A DNA stretch of 64,000 nt, taken from assembly GCF_000213555.1 (NCBI RefSeq), contig NZ_GL891983.1, positions 167,698-231,697 of the forward strand, in the 5' to 3' direction. Positions 1 through 7,148 of this stretch are shown piece after piece. Made by a program: the position numbers and the translations under genes. This DNA comes from Dysgonomonas gadei ATCC BAA-286 (GTDB lineage Bacteria > Bacteroidota > Bacteroidia > Bacteroidales > Dysgonomonadaceae). Within the stretch, counting starts at the first letter, position 1; each line of letters starts with the position of its first letter. The notes below the pieces were generated by a model. It did not search any database. It had not been told where the DNA came from and saw only the letters and a program-made list of their open reading frames with translations.

Positions 1-300
1 GATAGCTTTTAGCCGTTAGCTATCGCATAAGTGATTTACAGTTAGCAGCAAACAGTATTTTCACGCACAGATGCTAAGGTGCAAAGTCCAATTCATCATT
101 TATAACTCATAATTCATAACTTATTGCCGAATTCACGTTTATTGACCATATTTAGTTAAAACCTGACACATCTGACAGTTTTTTTATTGTTTTTATCTTG
201 TCATTTTTGCATCTGCTAACTATATATGGTTAAAAAGTAACCAAGGTAACAGGGAAAGCAATTAAGAATTAAAGCCAATCAGTAATTGAGACAGTATATT
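1..300. repeat. Gene-free stretch of degenerate intergenic repeat modules
   Basis: No credible coding region is visible. The first 24 bases form a short hairpin (GATAGC with GCTATC), and positions 91-125 carry degenerate TTATAACTCATAATTCATAAC-type units. Similar units occur at 59220-59296 in the bat operon. A weak GTTAGA / TCTAAC hairpin with a T-rich loop lies just beyond, at 313-330. This looks like accumulated repeat debris; no function can be assigned. Confidence 0.5.
229..254 (-). repeat. Distal module of interrupted intergenic repeat copy A
   Basis: Read on the minus strand this is a TGTTACC TTGG TTACTTTTTA unit. The same unit closes repeat copies B (23497-23770) and C (36491-36744). 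Together with the proximal module at 838-920 it suggests one repeat copy whose interior is occupied by the GC-rich inverted-repeat element at 351-764. Linking the two halves is an inference from module order. Confidence 0.5.
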
Positions 301-350
301 GTAATATAAAAATGTTAGATTTTTTCTAACGCGCCTGTCGGCTTGTTTTT

Positions 351-764
351 CATTTTGCCTTGATGCAAAACGAAACAAAAAATCAAGGCTGCATCCCTCC
401 GGCGACCCAAAACCGCAGCTCCGGTGGGGCAAAATAATACGGAGTCATCTCTAGCCGGATTATCAGCCGTGTATAGCAGCTATCCTATTTTGCCCTACAC
501 CTCCACTTTACGGATTGGGTGCCCCGCCTGCGGAATGAGGCCGGAATCGCGATGCGGCGACAGGACAGTGTCTTTTCATGCTTTAGCTCCGCGTGCGTCA
601 GCCCTTGCGCATTAGTGACGCAGGCGGGGTACCCAATCCGTTGCAGGCGGCGTAGAATCAAACGGGGCGATAGCCCGTGTGTTTGATTCAGCCGACGAAA
701 CGGTTTTGGGTCGCCGAGGAACGAAGCGCTAGCCTTTTGGTTCGTTTTGGGCAATGCCAAAATG
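351..764. repeat. Nested, cloverleaf-like inverted-repeat element
   Basis: This GC-rich island contrasts with its AT-rich surroundings. The outer arms 351-415 and 701-764 are imperfect inverted repeats; the best block is CGACCCAAAACCG pairing with CGGTTTTGGGTCG. Three further hairpins lie inside: 427-436 with 486-495 (10 bp perfect), 511-532 with 619-640 (21 of 22), and 655-663 with 681-689 (9 bp perfect). The whole can fold as an outer stem with three side arms. It has no plausible ORF. It could be a non-autonomous mobile element, a structured RNA, or a large cruciform-forming repeat; sequence alone does not decide. Confidence 0.7.
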
Positions 765-837
765 AACATTCTGACGAAACGAAGTGAAGTCGATAAGAAT
801 AGAACGTTAAAATGTAACAAACATAACTGTCTTTTCA

Positions 838-920
838 GTCATTTACTAATATGCCATTCAATACATCAAAGAGCTATCAGCTAATAGCTAAAGACTATCG
901 GCTCTTATTATATAGATAAA
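838..920 (-). repeat. Proximal module of intergenic repeat copy A
   Basis: On the minus strand it begins TTTATCTATATAA and continues with AGAGCCG, a TTAGCTATTAGC unit and CTTTGATGTATTG. This is the same order as the starts of copies B, C and D. It then runs towards the inverted-repeat element at 351-764, and the closing module of the family reappears at 229-254. Confidence 0.65.
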
Positions 921-974
921 ATTACTCCATTCCCATCATAGAAGAAAACTTCATTTTTTCGTTTTTATAGAAAC

Positions 975-1007
975 AAAAAAGATGTATCCAATGAATACAT
1001 CTTTTTT
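975..1007. terminator. Bidirectional intrinsic terminator
   Basis: A 7-bp stem (GATGTAT / ATACATC) with a 7-base loop is flanked by A6 on the left and T6 on the right, so it can terminate transcription from either side. It lies 85 bases downstream of the minus-strand small gene at 1092-1271 and is its likely terminator. Confidence 0.8.
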
Positions 1008-1091
1008 GTGAATGGAATACCTAATTATAAAAACAGGTATAATCTATTCATATAATCATCTGTAAAAAGACTGACTTCCCAACCGAGTTTC

Positions 1092-1271
1092 TTACAGTTT
1101 CTTTACTATCTGAGTAACATCAACAAGGCTGAAAGCTTCTCTGAAAATCTTCAAGATTTCATTGTAGGTAGAAGAATATTCAGCTTCTACTTCAAAACTC
1201 TGAACGCCGAACGGACGACATTCGTTAATTTTGGCCTCATGGCTACTTCCAATGTTGTAAATTCTTTCCAT
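1092..1271 (-). CDS. Small uncharacterised protein (59 aa)
   Basis: The frame is ATG at 1271 to TAA at 1092-1094 and encodes 59 residues starting MERIYNIGSSHEAK and ending VDVTQIVKKL. I recognise no family. It is mixed in composition, without signal peptide or membrane segment, and has one Cys (residue 18). Support for a real gene is contextual: a well-formed Bacteroidota promoter (-7 TATATTTG at 1363-1370, TTTG at 1391-1394, 20-base spacer) lies upstream and an intrinsic terminator (975-1007) downstream, making a self-contained single-gene unit. Only expression or conservation data would show what it does. Confidence 0.7.
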   Translation of the reverse strand: MERIYNIGSSHEAKINECRPFGVQSFEVEAEYSSTYNEILKIFREAFSLVDVTQIVKKL

Positions 1272-1362
1272 AACTTGATTTTTTAGAGAAAATAAAACAG
1301 CAGTATAACTTATTTTGAAACATAAAAAATCATCAATACTTTGTCTTATTTCACTGTATAAA

Positions 1363-1394
1363 CAAATATAACGATAATAACATATTTTTGCAAA
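1363..1394 (-). promoter_or_regulatory. Bacteroidota-type promoter of the 59-aa gene
   Basis: On the minus strand TTTG (1391-1394) is followed after 20 bases by TATATTTG (1363-1370), matching the TTTG / TAnnTTTG consensus of the Bacteroidota primary sigma factor. The gene starts 92 bases further on, at 1271, which leaves a fairly long untranslated leader. Confidence 0.7.
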
Positions 1395-1550
1395 CTTTTG
1401 TTTCGTAAAAATTCATTTTTAACATCACAGATTTATCGCCATCTTCAACAAATGACTAAACAACTGTATATGATCTATTTAAAATAAATAATCATTTACT
1501 AAACTTCAAGACAAAGAGCTATAGAGAACAAATTATATTTCAGATCAAAA

Positions 1551-1608
1551 CTTTTTCGATTTCGAAAAGAAACTTTTAGAAGATTTCGTCGAAACTTTAT
1601 TCGAAACC
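1551..1608. promoter_or_regulatory. TTTCGA-type dyad cluster behind glpC
   Basis: Starting 5 bases after the glpC stop lies a run of TTTCGA units. It includes a near-perfect dyad at 1551-1569 (CTTTTTCGAT against TTCGAAAAG) and an exact TTTCG-T-CGAAA palindrome at 1584-1594. The same half-site forms two tandem dyads upstream of glpA (5801-5857). Why an operator-like cluster should sit at the 3' end of the operon is unclear: it could regulate something to the left, loop with the upstream site, or be processed in the mRNA. Confidence 0.4.
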
Positions 1609-1612
1609 TAAA

Positions 1613-2827
1613 TTAACCCAAAGCTTTTGCTAAAATCGAAATAGGATGTTCACAACGCTTTGTTGTGGACATTTCTATCTGCCATTTACATGTTTCGCAA
1701 TCGGTTACTACATAATCTATATCACTTGCTTCTATCTGCCCGAACAAAGGCGCGCCAATATCCTGAGATGTTTTATAATTCTCCTTCTTAAACCCATAGG
1801 TCCCCGCGATACCACAACATTGCGAATCAAGAACTTTCAGTTCTATATTCGGAATCAGTTTCAATAATTCTATCGAATAGTACGACCATCCCAGTTTTTC
1901 CATATGACAGGGTGTGTGATAGGCTACCTTTATTTTTTCTTTACCGAATTTCAACTTTACATCTGTTGTACTTAACAGACGATATATATAACGCGTCGCA
2001 AGCTCTACATTATCCCTTACATCGGATGTATCTATATCCAGTAAATGAGGATATTCGTCCCGTATGGTAAAAGTACAGGTAGAAGAAGTTGCCACCACGG
2101 GGATATTCTTTTCCAATACCGATTCCCTGATAGAAGTCATATTCACCTCCGCCTGTTTCTTCGCCTGATCTATAAGGCCATTGGAAATCAATGCCACACC
2201 GCAACACTTCTCTTTTCTAAGCAACTGAACACCAATCCCAAGTGCATTAAACACCTTTACCAAATCTTTTCCCAACTGCGGATTATTATAATTGGCATAG
2301 CAGCCATGAAAATAGCTGACTTGCTCCTTAAATTTCTTTTGCTTATCCGCCTGTTTTTTATACCAGCTTTCGAATGTACCAAACGAATATTTCGGGAAAG
2401 TACGGTGGTGATCTATCTTCAAAGCAACATCCAGTAGTGACTTCATCGGCTTCAATCCTAAAGCCAGATTTACAATGGGTGCAAAGGGAGTAGCCAGCGA
2501 GCCTACAATATCCGTATTGGCAAGAATATAATCCCTCAATTTCGGTTTTTTCTTACTGTATTTTATACGTGCCGACTGAATAATGTCGCCAATCTTCACA
2601 TTAGAAGGGCATGCCACTTCACACCTCTTGCAATTGATGCAATACTTCAATGCTTCATCGTAAAAATTCGACTTTTTCAGACGCAGACGTTCTCCGTCTG
2701 GACCGGCCTGCTTCGGTCCGGGATAGTCGGGGTTTACAGCTGCCACAGGACAATATACCGTACAGATGGTGCATTTGATACATTGTTCGAAATTATTATC
2801 GCTTATGTTATGTTGCTGAAGATTCAT
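1613..2827 (-). CDS. glpC: Anaerobic glycerol-3-phosphate dehydrogenase subunit C
   Basis: GlpC is the iron-sulfur subunit that anchors the GlpAB flavoprotein to the membrane and passes electrons from glycerol-3-phosphate to quinone. Two 4Fe-4S ferredoxin motifs are visible (Cys16, 19, 22, 26 and Cys62, 65, 68, 72), followed by two Cys-rich CCG domains with KCCG near residue 207 and QCCG near residue 337. The 404-aa length is normal. It is the last gene of glpA-glpB-glpC, 38 bases after glpB; that gap contains one copy of the AGGTC/GACCT palindrome. Confidence 0.93.
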   Translation of the reverse strand: MNLQQHNISDNNFEQCIKCTICTVYCPVAAVNPDYPGPKQAGPDGERLRLKKSNFYDEALKYCINCKRCEVACPSNVKIGDIIQSARIKYSKKKPKLRDYILANTDIVGSLATPFAPIVNLALGLKPMKSLLDVALKIDHHRTFPKYSFGTFESWYKKQADKQKKFKEQVSYFHGCYANYNNPQLGKDLVKVFNALGIGVQLLRKEKCCGVALISNGLIDQAKKQAEVNMTSIRESVLEKNIPVVATSSTCTFTIRDEYPHLLDIDTSDVRDNVELATRYIYRLLSTTDVKLKFGKEKIKVAYHTPCHMEKLGWSYYSIELLKLIPNIELKVLDSQCCGIAGTYGFKKENYKTSQDIGAPLFGQIEASDIDYVVTDCETCKWQIEMSTTKRCEHPISILAKALG

Positions 2828-2842
2828 AACCGTTCTCCTTCC

Positions 2843-2855
2843 AGGTCTCAGACCT
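2843..2855. repeat. Palindrome copy 1 (AGGTCTCAGACCT)
   Basis: This 13-bp dyad, AGGTC-nnn-GACCT, lies in the 38-base glpB-glpC gap. Five more copies occur outside genes at 20533, 29816, 31596, 32621 and 56081. It could be a protein-binding site or a short dispersed repeat. Confidence 0.55.
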
Positions 2856-2865
2856 ATTATTTTTT

Positions 2866-4122
2866 TTACTTACTTAATATTTTATCCGCTATAAACAAGG
2901 CGCTAAGGATGGAAACCCCTGCCCCACTGCCCTCTTTTACGGGATTGAATCCCTCCAGAACCGCACCGGAAACATATAGGTTTTCTACAACTTTACCTTT
3001 ACGCAAAGCATTGAATGTTTCATTTGTCTTTACGCCAAATTCCTGATAATTCTGGCTATCGAACATATTCCGGTTGTACCAGTCTTTCCTGTCGGAATTG
3101 AAAGACACATCCAGGTCGAATACAGGCTCGTAAACCCGCGAACGGGTAGCAATCAATCCCTGACTGAAATAGCTTCCTGTTGCCAGAACTATATTATTAG
3201 CACTGAAAGGGATATTACCGTGATTGTAGGAATAAACCTTCGTCACCCTGTTATCTTCCACACCAGCCCGCTTCACCGTATCGCCCAACATATATACACC
3301 TCCCGAATGAATAAAATAATCATGCATATACTGTTGCGTGTGTATTCCTATTATAGACGGCGGCAATGTCGGAATCAGGTATATCGGCTTACCTGTAGCC
3401 CTCCCCAAGGCAGGAAGCATATTTGCATTTTCCAATCCGAAACACGCCGGAAAGATGATAGCATCGCTATCCGGCGCCGCCTTACCCAATATCCTTATCA
3501 ATTCATCTTTATTAGATTCCTTATCGAGTATCCGTGCGATATTTGTCGAACGCAACTCACTCGGATTGCGGCGGAGATGATCCAGACCGGGCAGGCTAAA
3601 CAGATGAATATCGCTCTTCGTACCTATTTTAGCAAATTCGTCCGCTATAAACTGAGGATAGAAATCAAGGAATCCGGCAATATTAAAAATCGAGACTTTC
3701 CTCCACGGCAATTCCCGTTCCGATTTACTGACAGCAAAATCAGATGTCGACAACCAGGTAGGTTTCAATGTTCCCATAGGAGTTATCCGGTAATGATTTT
3801 CCATAGAATCACCTTGAAAAGAGAGGCCTATTCCTCTGAGAAAAGCTTCTGATTCACCCGCCAATTCACAAAATTTATCTCCACCTAATTTTGCATACGG
3901 ATGGCAAGGCGACATCCGGATCAAATCCTTTACAGACTTCTGCGGATTAGTCACCACTTCGCCATCAGGTAATACATTCAACAAGTCGAACGAACCTGAT
4001 GAAAAATGCAACGCACTCTGCCCCGAAGATACAATCGCACAACGGTGTCCGTGCTGCAACAAACGTATTCCACATACAAGGCCGGATAAGCCTCCTCCTA
4101 TAATTACAGTATCAAACTTCAT
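2866..4122 (-). CDS. glpB: Anaerobic glycerol-3-phosphate dehydrogenase subunit B
   Basis: GlpB is the second flavoprotein-type subunit of the anaerobic G3P dehydrogenase. The N-terminus has the dinucleotide-binding signature VIIGGGLSGLVCG (residues 6-18). The C-terminus has a typical closing FAD-contact segment (YVSGAVLEGFNPVKEG). The 418-aa length matches the family. The start overlaps the end of glpA by 11 bases, indicating translational coupling. With glpA and glpC it makes a complete complex for using glycerol-3-phosphate under anaerobic conditions. Confidence 0.92.
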   Translation of the reverse strand: MKFDTVIIGGGLSGLVCGIRLLQHGHRCAIVSSGQSALHFSSGSFDLLNVLPDGEVVTNPQKSVKDLIRMSPCHPYAKLGGDKFCELAGESEAFLRGIGLSFQGDSMENHYRITPMGTLKPTWLSTSDFAVSKSERELPWRKVSIFNIAGFLDFYPQFIADEFAKIGTKSDIHLFSLPGLDHLRRNPSELRSTNIARILDKESNKDELIRILGKAAPDSDAIIFPACFGLENANMLPALGRATGKPIYLIPTLPPSIIGIHTQQYMHDYFIHSGGVYMLGDTVKRAGVEDNRVTKVYSYNHGNIPFSANNIVLATGSYFSQGLIATRSRVYEPVFDLDVSFNSDRKDWYNRNMFDSQNYQEFGVKTNETFNALRKGKVVENLYVSGAVLEGFNPVKEGSGAGVSILSALFIADKILSK

Positions 4123-5761
4123 CTTTTCCTTCTTGTTTTTGTGACAACTTCAATCCGCACACACTTTCGTATACCCAGTTTGTATATTCGCTCTCACGCA
4201 ACGTATCGCCCCATGCTATGGGATAAATACCTTTCCAGCGTTCGTTCAGGAAGTAAGCCAGGTCTTCTTTGGCACTCTTTGTGCACAACTTATCCACATC
4301 ACTCATAATACCGGCGGCACGGCAGGCACACAGTTCCCCCTGACATGTTCCCATCCCTACACGTGTACGGCGACGAAGGTCAACCAGATTGGTCACATTC
4401 AGTTCTTCCAACGCATATTTCACCTCACCTACCGACACCTCTTCACATTCGCAGACCAAACTGTTATCATCCTCTGTATTTCCCGATAAATTACCGGCCA
4501 TATCGCCATGACGATAAATAGCGGATTTACGCTGTGCCGTGGGAAGTGATATTATTTTTTTACTTATATCTTCCATTTTCTCCCGCGAACCGGGCAGATT
4601 CTCTTCGGCTGTAGTACATTTATTTGACACATTCAGTTTTTGACATACAAGGTCGGTAGCCCATTCTGCCATCAGGCGGTAAGTCATTAATTTACCCCCT
4701 GTAATAGTAATATATCCTTCCAAACCGTCACGTTTTGCATGATCGAGCAAGACAATACCCCGGCTTACATTACGTCCTGTAGGGTCATTATCAGAAGCGA
4801 CTAAAGGCCGTACTCCTGCATAAGCCCGTAATATACGTGTCCGATTGAGTATCGGGGCTAACTTCTCCCCTTCACGGATAAGCGTATCCACTTCTTCCGG
4901 AGTTACAATCATATTATCTATCTGATCGTATGGAATATTGCTCGACGTAGTTCCTATCAGCGATATCGTATCTCCGGGTACAAGTATATCGGCATCGGCA
5001 GGCTTTCGACACCTGTTCAGTACCATATTGTTTACCCGGTGACCAAAAATCAACAAAGCCCCTTTAGCCGGAAGCATACTTACTTTTACTTCTGCAAACT
5101 CAGAGATATGTTGTCCCCAAATACCTCCTGCATTTACTACAACAGAAGCATACAGTTCTTTTGCTTCTTTCGTTTTATGGTCAAAAGCCTTTACCCCCAC
5201 AATCCGATCTTGTTCGCGAATCAGTCCTACTACTTCATTATATGTATAAACCACCGCACCGTAATTCTTCGCATCTATCATATTGGAAGCAGTAAGGCGA
5301 AAGGGATCGACAGATCCATCGGGCACTTTTACTGCACCTATGATATCCTTATTAGCAGATGGCTCCATTGACAGTGCTTCCCCCGGATCTATTATTTGCG
5401 CATTGATACCCGCGACAGTACAGGCTTCAACAAATTTCGACTGATAAGCTATGTCATCTTCAGGCAACGTGAGAAATAACCCATCTGTTTCCTCTATACA
5501 ATGACTGGCTATTCTTTTCAGAATCATGTTCTCTTTTATACATTCTTCTGCCGACTCCCTATCAGTGACAGCATAACGCGCACCACTGTGAAGCAAACCA
5601 TGATTGCGTCCGGTAGCACCTGTCGCTATATCAAATCTTTCCAACAACAGTACATGCAAGCCACGGCGGGAGCAATCACGGGCAACTCCTGCTCCGGTAG
5701 CACCTCCTCCGATAATGATAACATCGAACAACTTAGCTGAATTCGGCTGATTGATATCCAT
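4112..5761 (-). CDS. glpA: Anaerobic glycerol-3-phosphate dehydrogenase subunit A
   Basis: This is the catalytic FAD subunit, oxidising sn-glycerol-3-phosphate to dihydroxyacetone phosphate. It shows a Rossmann FAD motif (VIIIGGGATGAGVARD, residues about 14-29), the DAO-family fold, and a C-terminal BFD-like [2Fe-2S] domain whose four Cys lie in CECEEVSVGEV and GTCQGELCAC. The 549-aa length fits. It is the first gene of glpABC. Upstream, 5801-5857 carries two tandem TTTCGAAA dyads that probably regulate the operon. No glpR, glpF or glpK gene is in the window. Confidence 0.94.
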   Translation of the reverse strand: MDINQPNSAKLFDVIIIGGGATGAGVARDCSRRGLHVLLLERFDIATGATGRNHGLLHSGARYAVTDRESAEECIKENMILKRIASHCIEETDGLFLTLPEDDIAYQSKFVEACTVAGINAQIIDPGEALSMEPSANKDIIGAVKVPDGSVDPFRLTASNMIDAKNYGAVVYTYNEVVGLIREQDRIVGVKAFDHKTKEAKELYASVVVNAGGIWGQHISEFAEVKVSMLPAKGALLIFGHRVNNMVLNRCRKPADADILVPGDTISLIGTTSSNIPYDQIDNMIVTPEEVDTLIREGEKLAPILNRTRILRAYAGVRPLVASDNDPTGRNVSRGIVLLDHAKRDGLEGYITITGGKLMTYRLMAEWATDLVCQKLNVSNKCTTAEENLPGSREKMEDISKKIISLPTAQRKSAIYRHGDMAGNLSGNTEDDNSLVCECEEVSVGEVKYALEELNVTNLVDLRRRTRVGMGTCQGELCACRAAGIMSDVDKLCTKSAKEDLAYFLNERWKGIYPIAWGDTLRESEYTNWVYESVCGLKLSQKQEGKDEV

Positions 5762-5800
5762 GCATTAGTTTTTTTAGTTTCACTATACAAAAAAAGTAAA

Positions 5801-5857
5801 ATTTCGGAATATTTCAAAATATTTTCGAAACTATTTGAAATATTTCGAAACTTATTC
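5801..5857. promoter_or_regulatory. Two tandem TTTCGAAA-type dyads upstream of glpA
   Basis: Two imperfect palindromes of the pattern TTTCGAAA-TA-TTTCGAAA occupy 5812-5830 and 5834-5850. Their centres are about 21 bases apart, roughly two helical turns, so two bound regulators would lie on the same face of the DNA. DeoR/GlpR-type repressors use TTCG-containing half-sites, so a GlpR-like protein is a reasonable but unproven candidate. The region is shared with the divergent glutathione peroxidase gene, so both could be affected. Confidence 0.5.
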
Positions 5858-5945
5858 TTATAAAGAAAGCTGAGACAATTACCTGTCCGCTAAACTTTAT
5901 TGGTAATTAATTGTTTTATTATTGACATATTTAAATACAAAAGGT

Positions 5946-6482
5946 ATGAAACAACTGACACTTGCTTTATTTTTTAGCTTAATAATGATATCCATGGTTC
6001 AGGAGGACAAAACCGTATATGATTTCAAGGTAACGGATATCGACGGAAAAGAATTTGATTTTTCATCCTTAAAAGGAAAAAAGATTCTGGTTGTAAATGT
6101 AGCTTCTAAATGTGGTTTAACTCCTCAATATACAAAGTTACAGGAACTATATGAAAAATATAAAGATAACAATTTTGTGATCGTAGGCTTTCCGGCCAAC
6201 AACTTCAATGGACAGGAGCCAGGAACAGACGAGGAGATCAAAACATTCTGTACGCTAAATTATAACGTATCCTTCCCGATGATGAGTAAAATAGATGTAG
6301 TTGGAGAAAACAAAGCCCCAATCTATAAATGGCTTACCGAAAAAGCCGAAAATGGAAAATTGGATACCGAAGTACAATGGAATTTTCAAAAGTTTATGAT
6401 TGACGAAAACGGCCATCTGGTTGATTTCGTTCCTCCGCGTGAAGATCCATTTTGCGACAAAATAGTAAAATGGATTGAATAA
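5946..6482 (+). CDS. Glutathione peroxidase family protein (probably thioredoxin-dependent)
   Basis: It reduces hydroperoxides. The peroxidatic Cys (Cys56 in ASKCGLTP), Gln90 (NNFNGQEPG) and the Trp of WNFQKF form the family's catalytic site. Cys102 (FCTLNY) is in the position of the resolving Cys, as in thioredoxin-using bacterial members. I chose the ATG at 5946 rather than the one at 5922 because it begins a clean signal sequence (MKQLTLALFFSLIMISMVQ), implying export; this gives 178 aa. It diverges from glpA and ends at a hairpin terminator at 6641-6672. Confidence 0.9.
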   Translation: MKQLTLALFFSLIMISMVQEDKTVYDFKVTDIDGKEFDFSSLKGKKILVVNVASKCGLTPQYTKLQELYEKYKDNNFVIVGFPANNFNGQEPGTDEEIKTFCTLNYNVSFPMMSKIDVVGENKAPIYKWLTEKAENGKLDTEVQWNFQKFMIDENGHLVDFVPPREDPFCDKIVKWIE

Positions 6483-6640
6483 AAATAAACACTTAATTGT
6501 CTATTTATATAATTAAGTTTTTAGAATCTATCAAGATAAAGCTACGGCTAGATAAGATAGTGACAAAAATATACCTCAAATCATTCAAGCCATAATCTTA
6601 CTTTTAGTAAGACCCCACCCTATAGACAAAATAAATGCAA

Positions 6641-6672
6641 GAGGGCATCCGCAATTATATGCGAATACCCTC
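6641..6672. terminator. Hairpin between convergent genes
   Basis: A stem of about 12 bp with two mismatches (GAGGGCATCCGCA against TGCGAATACCCTC) has a short A/T loop. The T tract is imperfect on both sides (TTTGTTATATTT on the plus strand). It separates the peroxidase gene from the minus-strand gene at 6707-7087 and probably serves both. Confidence 0.65.
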
Positions 6673-6706
6673 TTTGTTATATTTATATGTCTATATAATT
6701 ATAATT

Positions 6707-7087
6707 CTAAAGATTGTTTCGTCGTCTCGATGTGGTCACTCCTCTATATACCATATATAATAATAATATAGACAAAATAATAGGTAAGGAAATATCACCT
6801 ATCGGAGCACCGACATTACCTGGATTAGACCACTCATCTTCACCCGGCAAGAATGGATCTTCCCAAGAACTCGATTTGGCCAAAAAGCCCCGTGCCGGTG
6901 CTGCCAAAGCCGAAGTTTGAGTTTCACTGGCTATAGATCTCTTCTCTTTTTTCAGATATGAAGTTGAAGGTAAATCATTTGTTATAACCGGAGCATCAAG
7001 TATCTCGTCTGCCTGGATGGATACTGAAGGAATCGTTAAACAAAAGAATAACGTCAAAAACATTAATATTCGTAGTTTCGTTTTCAT
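6707..7087 (-). CDS. Small secreted protein with C-terminal membrane anchor, T9SS-partner type
   Basis: The 126-aa product has a signal peptide (MKTKLRILMFLTLFFCLTIPSVSIQA), a low-complexity middle, and a C-terminal hydrophobic helix preceded by GAPIGDISLPI and followed by SRRRNN. Short proteins ending in a P-(I/V)-G-(D/N) turn, one helix and a basic tail are often found beside T9SS substrates in Bacteroidota. Here it follows such a gene by 61 bases on the same strand with no promoter visible between them, so the two are probably co-transcribed. The function is unknown; a role in anchoring or maturing the neighbour is inference. Confidence 0.65.
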   Translation of the reverse strand: MKTKLRILMFLTLFFCLTIPSVSIQADEILDAPVITNDLPSTSYLKKEKRSIASETQTSALAAPARGFLAKSSSWEDPFLPGEDEWSNPGNVGAPIGDISLPIILSILLLYMVYRGVTTSRRRNNL

Positions 7088-7148
7088 CTATCTTTATTTT
7101 ACGTGCGTCGTCGTGTCTGTGTAATTAACTTAGCTTTCGTCGTTGTAT

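Noticed and set aside
424..820. Overlapping ORFs of 63 and 111 codons on opposite strands
   Set aside because: They lie in the nested inverted-repeat element; open frames arise from GC-rich symmetrical sequence, with no promoter, family match or plausible composition.
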